64,000 nucleotides of DNA from Todiramphus chloris collaris. Its lineage: Eukaryota; Chordata; Aves; Coraciiformes; Alcedinidae. Under the pieces are notes generated by a model. The model saw nothing but the letters and a program-made list of their open reading frames with translations. It ran no database searches and was not told the origin of the DNA. Positions 45,901 to 57,900 of the stretch are shown here, piece after piece. The stretch's first letter is position 1. The number at the start of each line of letters is the position of its first letter. The translations under genes were made by a program, and so were the position numbers. Where the stretch lies: positions 3,681,722 to 3,745,721 of the forward strand of contig JANVCC010000270.1 in the NCBI GenBank assembly GCA_025345505.1, written 5' to 3'.

Positions 45901-48900
45901 CAAAGAGAGAAACCCGGGTAGTCTGGAGTATTTGGCCTCCTTCAAATACCAGTAAGATTCCTTCTGCATTGCCATCCTTTCTGCAAAGCAGGATGTGTTT
46001 CTGCTGGGGGTGCAAAAACACACCCGAAATGTAACTCACTCTGTACAGCTCTGGGCTACCAAGTGGGCAACGATGCTTTCCCACTGCGGGAGCAGGAAGT
46101 GTGAGGAAAAAGAAACGGCTCGTTCAGTTCTGCAGCATCACCACGAGCTCAAGGAGCTTGGTATTCCTGAAGTGCTGTTGCGTGATTATTCTTTCAGGTT
46201 CACTCCTGGGTTGCATAACAACATATGCTTTCCCCGTTTACAATGTTCAAATAGACTGAGATTAAAAAGATATAAGAATACTCCCACTGTAAATGATGCA
46301 GCACTGATGTCTGCTACTGATACCCTGATGTCTTCCACCTAAGCCAGCTAGATGCTGCCTCAACCTGCCGTGAGATGTCTGTAACTCCAGAGCCATGAAG
46401 TACAGCAAGGTGCAAGGGAACAAACCCAAAGAAAAGGCATCTGCTTGGTCATCGCAACTTGGAGGTTGTCCCTTAAAGCATCCAGAGCTCCCTGGATCTT
46501 CCTAGTATTCCCAGCAGATATGTTGGGTTGGAAGAAAGAAATGTCTCAGCTAAGCCTGAAGGCACCTGTTGGAAGGTGTCCCAAAAGGTGGGGATTGTCA
46601 ATAGTGGGGCTCGGTCTGTGCTGGTGGCAGATGTTTTTACGCTCCACGGTGACTGGGAGGAATATTTCCCACCCGGGAACTGTCGAACACATGATGTCTG
46701 CAGGGTATTAAGAGCTTTAGAAATAAAATACTAGGTTGTGATAGGGATTTGCTTTATGTGAAGCTTCTCTCTCGTCAAAATAACTTTGAGGAAGAATTGT
46801 TTTCCTTTTTGAACACCTGTTTTTGACATTTCTGAAGTGGAAAAGCTTTTTGTTGTTGTCAGAACGACTCTGTTATGAAGTGTAGATGTAGGTAGGGTAA
46901 GAAAGAAGTTATAACGAATACCTTTGAGGGATTCCTGCAAAGAGCTCTTCCACATGAAACAAAAATGTGCGTTCTAGCACCTCTCAACCTACCCATGTCA
47001 TAAACAAATGTGGAAATGGAAAGGGCAAATTCTCAGCTGTGCGACAGGATTAAAACAAGCAGCAAAGCCCACCTCCTCTCAGCTCCAGCCTGGGCCCTCC
47101 CCTTCCCCAGCACTCTGGAGATTTAAAACTTCAACCCATCACCCATAGCATATTCTGGGCCTGACACCAACACGATGCCCAGGACACAGGGAACTCCTCC
47201 TCTGGGAGGGTGGTGGTTTGAGAGAGTGGTGCCCGTTTGCATCTCTATGGAGGTTTGGACAGCCAGGTAACAGCCCTGGTGGAGATGAATTGGTGGGCAG
47301 AGAGCAGGTGATAAGGTTAAAAGTGCACGATGGCTGCAGTTTATCCTTCGGGTATCAGCAACGTGGATGTGCCCGTGTGTGTTTGGATTCCAGGAGCATG
47401 GCTCTGAAGATGCTCGTCTAAACCAAGCGGCTGCTCAAAACCTTTAGCAAACGTCCTCAGCCAGAACCCCCAGATCCTCTCACGTTGACCTTCAATGTGA
47501 GTCGGGAACTGCTGCAGTGGGTTGTGAAGCACTGTGCTTAAGAAATGAAGTCTGGAGAGGAATGAGTCTTCTTTCAGTGCGATTATTTCATCCTTTTTGG
47601 CTTCTCTGATTCAGCCGAGTGCTGAACCTCTCCCTTCTCTCCCCCTTCCCATCAGCCCCACGAGGCCTCCCTGACCTTACAATCCACCCACGGTTTCCAT
47701 GTTACTGTCAGCCTCTTTACACTTGACTGATGAGAAATATGTGATTATTCAACACGTCATAAAAACAGCGAGAGCAAATGAAGGAGAAATCTGGAAAGTA
47801 TTTATAGAAAATCTGTAAACAATCATTGCAATTCAGCGATTCAAAGCTGCGCACACATTAGCTTATTAGCTGTAGAGCTGTCAGATGTTCTTTGGTTCCT
47901 TCACCTTTCTTAAAAATTAAGAACTGCTTCGTTAGACCCCCAGCCATTTTGTGTTTCGTAGATTTCTGTTTGCAGAAAGTTTCTTTTCTGAGCGTATTTC
48001 ATAGACTTTCATTTGCAGAAACAATTTATTTTTTGAGCTATAATAACCAAGATTATTTTTTTCCCCACCTTTACAACTACACAACATTTCCTTGACTTCA
48101 GAGGTTTGACAAACACTGATTCACTGACCTTCCTTCTGTGCTAAAAAGGCTTCTTGAGGTGACTTCAAGCACGCAGAATCACAGGATGTTAAGGGTTGGA
48201 AGGGACCTCGAAAGCTCATCGAGTCCAACCCCCCTGCCAGAGCAGGGTCACCTAGAGCAGGTCACACAGGAACATGTCCAGGTGGGTTTGGAAAGTCTCC
48301 AGAGAAGGAGACTCCACAACTCCCCTGGGCAGCCTGGTCCAGAGCTCCGTGACTCTCACAGTGAAAAAGCTTTTCCTTATGTTTCCATGGAACCTCTTCT
48401 GCTCCAGTTTACACCCATTGCCCCTCGTCCTATCATTGGACATAACAGAGCAGAGCCTGGCTCCAGCCTCCTGACACTCGCCCTTTACCTATTTATAACC
48501 ATTAATGAGGTCACTCCTCAGCCTCCTCTGCTCCAAGCTAAAGAGCCCCAGCTCCCTCAGCCTTTCCTCGGCAGGGAGATGCTCCACTCCCTTCATCATC
48601 TCCGTGGCTCTGCGCTGGACTCTCTCAAGCAATTCCCTGTCCTTCTTGAACCAAGAGCCCCAGTCGTGCAACTGTTTGCTGCCTACAGCTCAACGACAAA
48701 TTGAGATAAGTAGGAAGGAGGAGGTGAGAAAGGAGAAGCCGTGAAACTCTTCTGGAAGGTGACACAATGCAACGGCGGGACAGATGTTGCAAAGTCTCTC
48801 CTCTCTGTCAGAGGCAGGGCTGTTCCTTACTCACCATGGCGTGATTTAACCACAGCGGGATGACTCCATCAAGGCTTTTGGGGTAAACCAGCTCTCGGTT

Positions 48901-51900
48901 GTAGGTATACAGTGTCCAAAAGGATATGGACACAAACTGGAACCAAAAGACAAAAGGGAAGACATTTTTAAATGGAAAGACAAACCTATTGGATAGTGCT
49001 CTCCTTTCTGAGAAGGCAAAGCATCTCCTATGTGAAAAACAGTGATGCTGCCAGCTAAACTCACCCATCTCACATGTTACAACATAGAGAAAGGAATTTA
49101 CTCTGAGGTGCATCTTCTGTGTTGATACTGCAAGAAAAACCCCCTTTACAAACCGCCAACGCTGACATTTTCTGTGCAATATTAGATTAGTTTTAAATAT
49201 TTCTTTTTTTTTTCCTTTGCAGATGGGATCTTTTGATGGTCCAGAACTTCTCCTCAAGGGACTGGCTGTCGAGCCACAGCATTTATTCTGCTCAGTAACA
49301 AAGTAAAACCAGACCTTGGGAAGACAGTTCACATAAACCTTACCCTTATCTTCACAATTTATAAGCCTAATTTCTAAGCTGCAGGTGTGAGCTGCACTGT
49401 AGGCACCCTTTTTTTTTTCCCCCGGCAGAGAAGGATTTATGGTGGGAGAACTTAACCTGGAGGAAACGAGCCCTGGTACCAGTTACTGATAGCTGGAAGC
49501 TGATTTGCAGTTGGTTTTTTTGGCCTGGCTTTGTATCTGAGCACACTCTGTGCTCGGGGGTTGGAAATGGGAGGTGTGAGGTGCTGGCAGAAGGAGACTA
49601 CCTGTGCCTCTGTCCTGCAGGCAGGGTGAGGATGCCCGAGGGCATCATGATATGCCAGAGGAATCGTGAATACTGCTGTGCAGGGAAGATAAATTAGCCA
49701 GTCTCTCTATCCCAATCCCTGGCAGGGCATTTTTAGTGAGCCAGCTGGCTGAGCTGCTTGCAGACCAGATTTAAGCAGCTCTTCTCAGCCCTTTGAGGTT
49801 GGCTGCAGGCTGCACTCACACAGAGCAGTACCTACACCCATGAGTAACCCCTCGGTTCCTGTCCAACCCACAGCACCAGATAAGCAGCATTTTGCTGAAC
49901 AGCACTCGCTGGGAGGGAGCAGGGCAGCCGTGGTGAATCTGATGTTGTATCATCCTGTGAATCTGCTTCTCTGGGGGGCTTACTTAAAGCCACGCTGGGG
50001 TCAGAGCTGTTAGATTCTGCTGCCTCTTAAGTACCTTCTCATGGCCTCCTGGCCCATGCTGCCCTTTAGAGAAATGCCCTAAGTCGATATATCCACAGCT
50101 CCTTGGACGATGATTGACTGGAGATGACTGACTGATGATTGATGGAGAGGTTACACCACCTACACCCTTTGGGCTCAATCTCTGATCACTCAGGGAAACC
50201 CTAAAGTTTGTGCGAGAGGATTTGCTTGTACCCACGAGACTCTCAGCACCCTTTCTTCTTCCAAAGTGTCCAAAATCCAGCTAAACTGCCCAAAATCCAG
50301 CTAAACTGACCAAATCCACTTGCTGCAACCTTTTCAGTGGTAGCGGTACAAGAAAACCCTACGGTTCTTTATTTTATGTACGTGCATGTTATGCTATAAC
50401 CCCCTCATTATTTATGCAAACATTATTTTTATGTACAGAGGTTACTTACTGTGGACACTGGGAAAGCCAGAACGCTGAAAAGAAGGTCTCTGCTGGAAAT
50501 TACGCACTTAGCACATCGCAGCTTCTTAATTAGTCTCAACGCATCGGCCAGGAAGGACACCCCGTAGAAGACAGCCTGCAAAACCTAAAGTAATTACACC
50601 TAATGAGGGAAACTTATCCAGCTTTAATTAGCACGTTCCTCAATGAACTCTGTTCTCGCTCTTCAGGGAGCTGTTTTGTTCGCGAGCTGCGAGCCCGGGT
50701 GAGGGAAATAGCTGTTGGCTAAATCTTTTTTACTAACTGCAACTGATTAAATAAAGTTGTTGGGGAGATAACTGCAACCGTATCTCGTTTAATAGACCAA
50801 ACAGAGATGTGATTCAGATGGGAGAGGTGGAGGGCCACGTTGAAAGCCAGCTTCTTCACGCTCCCCATGTTAATTGTTACCTGTTCAATGCGTCTGAGGA
50901 GGGAGCAGGAGAACAATACACCAGCAAAAGCTTCTTGTAAAGAGGTTGCTAAATAACTTCTCCCACTCTCTAGCCAACACAGGGTCTACTTCCTGGGGAC
51001 TCATGGTGCCGTTGAGCTCAGTGTCAAGTAGCTCAAAACACTCTAACACGAGAATTAAATGAAGAGGTTGCAGAAAGCAGAACCTAAAGAGGGATTCAGG
51101 AAAGGATTTCAGGTGCGTAGAAGAAGAGATCCAGACTTTGCTAACTAAACTGAATCAGTTAAATTATTTATAACTAATGGATTTTGGAGTTGGGAGGGAT
51201 TGCTGTGTTTTGTTTGGTTTTTGTTCTTTAAATTGTTTACAAGTGATGAGGGTGGGGTTGTTTGGGGAGGGTTTTGTAAAGACTTATGCAAGTGCACAGA
51301 GACAAAAGAGAATTCTGCAAATTGTGTGTGAAATTATCATGATATTGTGGTTTAACCCCTCTTGCTTTCCCAATGACTTTGTTTTCTCTCCTGACACTAC
51401 ACAGCGGAGCAAGCTGACCCAGGTTTGTCAGACACACAAAGGCATAGCCTTGCAGAAAAATCCTTCTCCCACTACCTTGCATTCAGCACTGAGTCCAGGT
51501 CAGCTGCTAACTCCCAGGACAGCCTTTTCTCCTTAAGGCCAGGTTGTCCCAGAGTGATGCAATCTGGGAAATGCAGCCTACCACAAACGCTGGACCAGCT
51601 AGCCATGCCTTTCAAGAGCTTTCAGGATGAGGTCTTTTTTGCCATGATCTTACTCTGAATCAGATATTTGTTTAGAGCAAAGTGTCTGAAGTTGTGGCTG
51701 GTTACTTCATTGGTTTCTGAAGGGGCTGAGAAGGGTGGTGCTTGGGAGGGGACAGAGTTAGTGCAATGCCTTTCCATCAGAAATTCATTTATTATCAAAA
51801 TATCCGAGGGAAGGAGTGGACTATATTTTCCCCATGCCTGTTGTCAAACAAGGGTTTCTAGAAGCTCCTTCCACGGAGCAAAGCCACCACAATTTGTATG

Positions 51901-54900
51901 ACCAAAGCATCCTTGCAGTTACCCACGCCTGTCCCTAGCAGTTTTTTGGAGCTTCCCAGCAAAGGGAAAAGATACATCCTCCCTTCCCTATCCTTTCCAC
52001 AGTCCAGATGGTTGCCCCAGTAGACTGCAGCCAGGTACAAGTGGTGACACGTCCCCTCTCCCTGCTCACATCCACAGGTGATGTAGTGGTGCTGGCACAG
52101 GCTGGGATACTGGTCACCCAGGATGAGGTACTGGAGGTCACGCACTGCCTGGGTCAGATGCAAAGCCCTTTGACTTCTCTCAAGAGCATGGGGTGAATGG
52201 CCACATTTTCACATAAAAAGCCCTCAGGCAGCTCCTTCAGAACCCACGTATGGTTTTCTCCAGTTCTGAGGCACTCAAACCACCCTTTTTAAATGTGGTT
52301 TTCTCTCTCTCCCCGTTATCACAATTAGCCTCTGTAACTGCAGAGGTTCAGGCAGTAGGGATTCAGCCCTCCAAGCCACGGGTGTAGCTCAGACAAGCCC
52401 ATACTGGGCCATGGTGTACTTAGACTCAAGCACATGTTGAACCCAAACATCTGTCCCAGTCCTTGGCCTCACCACGACACCAAAACAAAGTCCTGGAAGA
52501 GCTAAGAAAAGCCTGGTTATAAACAGAAGCTCTTGTTACATCCCATAGAGTCAGCAGTAACTTTCTGTAAAAAGCATGAAAAATGACCATGAGGGTGGTG
52601 ACAGTCTGGTGACACATGGTGACTAATTGCCAATAAAGCAATTAGGGAGAGGCCTGGTTCCCAGAGGATGGGGCTATTATTATCTTGTTCATGGTCAGCC
52701 TTACATTAATCATGGGACAGGGATAGGCTGCTTCTTCCCCCTCCTTCAAAATTAACTAAAACAAACATTTCTGAAAAGAAGCAGTCCCAAAACAGCCACA
52801 TTCTCAGCCTGGTAAATATTCTGTCCTACACAGAGGAGGACAATGTTATCTGGTGTATGGAAAATCCTTATCCGAATGTGTAACCTGACCCAGTTCTCTG
52901 GCTGAACAGGGAGAAGAACAACTCCTGAAGAAGTCTGAACTCAGCCTTGAGCTTGTTTTTGCTCTGCTCGTAGCTCTTCTCTTCTCTGTCACTGTGGCTT
53001 CAAAGGGGTTTCAGTCAGTTTGTGATCAGCCTGGATTTCCAGGAGCAACAGAAGAATATAGAAGTAACTTTTTCAAGTCAGAAAACTGGACCTAGCTAGA
53101 ATCATCACAGTAAAGCTCAGTCTGGCAGGGTGCACTGCTGGGAGACTCAGAGCTCCAAACCCATGCTCTTCCAGGCTTATTCCTGTGAGAAAGGTGCATC
53201 CAAACCTCACAGACCTTCACTAATGGGAATATTTGACATTTAAAAAAAAAAAAACCCAATTGACATGAAAACATCAAATTATTCCAGATGTCCTGTGACT
53301 TTCCCAAGCAGCAGTGCTGGTGCTCCCAGATCCATTGCAGCAGCCCATGGAATATAAATCTGCTGGCTGCAAAGAAAGAGGACCCCCTAAAGTATTCCCA
53401 CACGAGCAGAAGGAAGACTGGAAGCACTCAGAAAGCTAACGATTAACCCAAAGAGGAGAACATGGATGTGATTATCCCAGTTGGAGGGACTCCGCTTCCC
53501 TCTCCAGACCCCGCAGGGCTCCGTGCTGCTGGGTGCTGTAGAAATGCTTCATTTGGCCAGATTGAGTTTCCACACCAAGAGTCGTGGTGACAAAGACAAA
53601 CAAACCTTAATTTTTATCTGCTGCTGCCGCGATTGAAGGGGTGTTTCTGTTTAACTAACCTGACATGATTTACTTTCCCCTGTAAGATCTGGTCGTATGT
53701 ATACACTGAAATCTCCAACTAGTCCAAATAAATCGGGCTCCAAGCTCTGCCCTTAAGGGAGGATAAATCCAATATTCTGAGTAGGTTATTAGACATAACA
53801 GTCAACATTTAGTGCAGACACACATCCATTCACACGATAGCGACCTGGGAAATATGTATGCTAAAAATATGTATACTAACTGCTGGCTCTATTTTGAAAT
53901 GACTAAAACCCAGCTTTCAGGAGCATTGGAAAGTATTTCAATTACGAGAGGAAAAAAAGGGTACGGAATAAAATGGGGCAGGAATGCAATTAATAGTTTT
54001 TAAAGGTGCAATGTGCTCATTATGCAATGATTTATGAATAGATTTACAGCAGCGAGCAGATTTTTATGAGCTCGGATATTTCGGGCAATGAATGATTCAG
54101 CTTGTGCTGTTTTGTGTCACAGACAAATGAATACAAAACTGGTTTTATCTGTCATTTCTGCTTGTTCAATAATCAGTCAATGAACTCCTTTGATACGAAA
54201 ACCACTGATTCTTTTCTTTTTATTTTTTTCCCCCCTATAAAAATATTTCCTTTTTGAATCTTGATTGCTATGATCATTAGCTAGATAACTGAATCTGAAG
54301 TAACTCTCTTGGGAGAGCCACATGACTAGCGAGGAATTGAATGAGGTGCTAAAAGAGGGTCATATCTCAAAGAAATTCTCCCAGCATCCCTCCAGCAGAG
54401 CCAGGAGGTGAGCTGCATTTCCATCCAAAGAAAAAAAGTCACATTTCCCAGTATTTCCAGTTCAGATGGGAGCGAGCCAGCTACAGCAGTTTTCCACAGA
54501 AAGAAATTTTTAAATGCAACTCCAGAGAACTCAGAGGCATTTTCTGGGGGAAAAGTTCCAAGCAATTCAGCCAGCTGGTGCCAGAAGCCAGGCAATCACA
54601 GCCCAGAGAAGCTGGACAAGTGCTTGTGCCTGGCTCTTGGGGAAGCCTTCAAGGCACAGCCCAGCCCTGCCCAGTGTGGCAGCTCCACAGAACCAGCACA
54701 GCCCATCAGGAAGCTTTTGCCCGCTCCTCTTCCCCAGGATCAGATCTCCCAGCATCCCGTGATGTCTCCTGGGACTGCTTCCAAAGGTGCGGAAACGTAA
54801 CACATCAGGTGGGACATCTGTGGTCCTCTTGTTCCTCGACGTCCCTCAGCAGGAACAGGAATTGCCTTAATGCCAAACCATGAGATGACTCTTCTGGGTC

Positions 54901-57900
54901 CTGTGGAGCTCCACAGTTCCCTGGGCCACATCATCTTCTCACCTTCTTCTTCTCTTACACAGCAGCTCAGGAAACTTCTGCCATCTGGAGATACCAACAA
55001 GCGCTGTCCAGGTAACAGGGAGAAGGGATGAGGGCATTTTTCTTCCCAGGTTCCTTTTTGGTTTTGGCAATTCTTTCTTGGAAAAAAACCTCATCAGTGT
55101 AGAGGAAGAACTGCTGGCCATGAAGGAGTAGTTTTGCACACTGTGCCCTGTTGCCACATTTTCTGTGTGCGAGATAGGGAATGTCTTCATCCCAAACCAT
55201 CTCCCCATTGGCTGACAGCTCCATTTTAGCATCAGAATCAGATCAATAAGTGCTTAAAAGATGGGAGACAAAGGATTGGAGAAGCAGAGCAAGGGGCCCC
55301 GCTCACGGAGATTTAATGAGACCTGAGCTGTTCAGCAGATCCGTAAATGAGCTGGGGAAGGGAGAAAACACTGAGGTGGCAAAGCTTTGTAAAAAAATCT
55401 CTTTTTTTTTTTTTTCCTGTCAAAGCAATGCCTTCCTGCAAATTGCCAAAGAATGTCAGGATATGGAGCACCTGAGAGATCAAATAGCAGGTGAAAATCA
55501 GTGTTGGTAAGTGCAGTGTAAAGCATTTCAGGGAAAAAAAAAAAAATAAAGCAACTTCAATTGCTGTGTTTCAACAGTGGGTTCTAAATTAACTATCACC
55601 ATCCAGGAAAGAAATATTGGCTCGCTGCAAATAGCTCTCTCAAATTGCCAACTCCTTGCTCGCCAGGAATCAAAACCAGGACAAACAGAGAGATAATAAT
55701 TTTTAAGAAGCAATAAACAACGGCCAAGGAACCACCTTTAGGCTGCTGCCCTGCTCATAGCTCGAGCACCACAGCCTGCTCTGCTTACCCCTTCCTGAAG
55801 CTAGAACAAACTCCTGCAAGGGGTGACCAGGATGCTTAATGAAAGCGGCAGCCCTTTGTGAGGGGAGATAAAAAAAGGCTCAGGCTTGAAGCTTGCAGAA
55901 AAGAATAACCAAGGGGAAAACCTGGTAGATGTCTCTAATGAGTGGCAAAGTTGAGCAGGGACGAGCGATTAGATTCTAACACAGAAGATGCGTCCAATGG
56001 GGTTGTCGGGGAGCCAGGGATGAACTGCTCTGTCCTGCAAGGCACACCACGGGCTGGGGAAGGTACCAGAAGCACAAACAGGTATGTTTTTCCTTTAGAT
56101 AGATAAAGGGAAGGCTTTGAATGGGCAGGAGCTACCTTGGCCTGGATTGGTTGCCCAGCTGGGTAAGTCTGTGTGCCAGTGGGAGGGCAGAGCCACGGGA
56201 AGTTCATTTCACGCTTCCACGTGCTCTTGCCCTGTGCAGCCTTTCCCTGGTCTCCCACTGCTGGCCCAAGGGCACCTGGATGGTGATTTCCCTGAGTATT
56301 TCTGTGTCCCAAACTACTGGGGGATGGGTTACTGCTGCCTGCTCTTGATCTCATGCTTTAGAGCTGTGTCAGATCTCATTATAACAGTGCCAGAGGATGG
56401 GGGTGGAGATGCTGTTTTGCCTGGATGACCCTTTAATGGAGCCAGCTTTCCCCAAAAAAACAAAGGAGAGGAGCTGGGCACGCAGTCCCTTGCCTGGGAC
56501 TTGGCTGGTGGTGTTTTAGTCAACTGACGTATGTCCCAGTGGGATGAACTGAGTATCCTTAAGGTTGTGGAGTCCTCGCCATCTGATCTCTGGCATTTCA
56601 GAAAAATTCATTTTTAAAGCATCACAAAAAGCTTAGATGTGCTGATAGACACAACAGAGCAGCACACCTTATGTGAGCCATCCTGACTGCAGTTGTGTAT
56701 GTGCCCCCAAAGCCAGCTTGGCCACTGAGAAGGGCGGTGTGGCTCCCTGAAGCCCGGGCTGTGGTAGCCACCTCACGTGCCATTTACTCCCTCTTGGTTA
56801 CAAATATTTCACGGAGTCACAAAAGAGTTGAGGTTGGAAGGGACCCAAATTTCCAACCCCCCTGGGGTTCTCCAAAGCCTTTAGGCTTCCACTGAACTCC
56901 ACCATGAGGTGTCTCCTTCGGAAGAATTAAAGTAGAGACAAAGATACCTCAGTCCAGACCTCCCACTGCTCTTTAACTCTGACAGTCACATGGAATGGAC
57001 AATAGGCTCTGGAGGTCCCTGTGGTCATCCTTCAGATTAGCAAGTGTCCCTGAAATTTGTCCCTTTCTATCCCACCACCACAAGCCATCGATGAAGTGCT
57101 TGGACTGTGAACAAACCTCCCCCAGGGTATCTCATGTGCTTCCAGTTTGATTTCTAGCTCGTGAAACGTTAGCGTGTTGGGAGAACCAAAACCCATTATG
57201 GTCTGTGTTTTTCTGTGTACTTTTAGGAAGTGCAGCAAGCAGTTGGTAAGACAACACGGAATCAAGTCACAGGCACCTCTCTCCACAGGCTGGAATTTCT
57301 TTCCCTCGTGCTCTCAGTTGATTGCCAAACGAAGCATGGACTCTAAGTGGCTAAATTAGCACCGTGCAATGCTCTGTTTTACCTTTTCTGTAATTTACAG
57401 CACATAAAAGCCTATTAAAAAATATGAAGTAAAACTCCAAGCATCATTATAATGTATATTGAATTAAGAGTCACATAAGAGTCATCAAACTTGCAGCTGT
57501 CGTGGCTGGACATACCCCACGTTTCTGCCCCTCTCCTCACCAATTGCTCGCCTCTTTTATCAGGAGACAGCAAGCTTCAGAGGGCTTTCTGAAAGCCAAG
57601 CAGCTCCACAATATTCCTTCAGCATAAAACCTGTTAGTATGTAGAAACATAGGATCATCCAGGCTGGAAAAGACCTTCAAGATCATCAAGTCCAACCAAG
57701 AATCCTACTCTACATGTCCACTGCTGAACCGTGTTCCTAAGCACCTCATCTACATGACTTTTAAACACAGCCAGGGATGGGGACTCCACCACAGACCTGG
57801 GCACCCTGGGCCAGGGCTCGGCAACTGTTTTGGGGAAGAAATCCTTCTTAATAGCCAACTTAAACCTCCCCTGGTGCAACTTGAGGCCGTTTGCTCGTCT

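Larger units (their letters stand above)
38880..48834 (-). other. ADTRP intron 3
   Basis: Nearly 10 kb, donor GTGAGT, acceptor TCCTCAG. Contains CR1 pieces at 39935-40080, 43275-43580 and 48174-48680, A-rich low-complexity tracts near 41013-41045 and 45718-45753, and a T-tract at 42490-42520. No other exon was recognised. Confidence 0.85.

Noticed and set aside
48138-48704. 188-codon plus-strand frame
   Set aside because: Antisense to a CR1 element.
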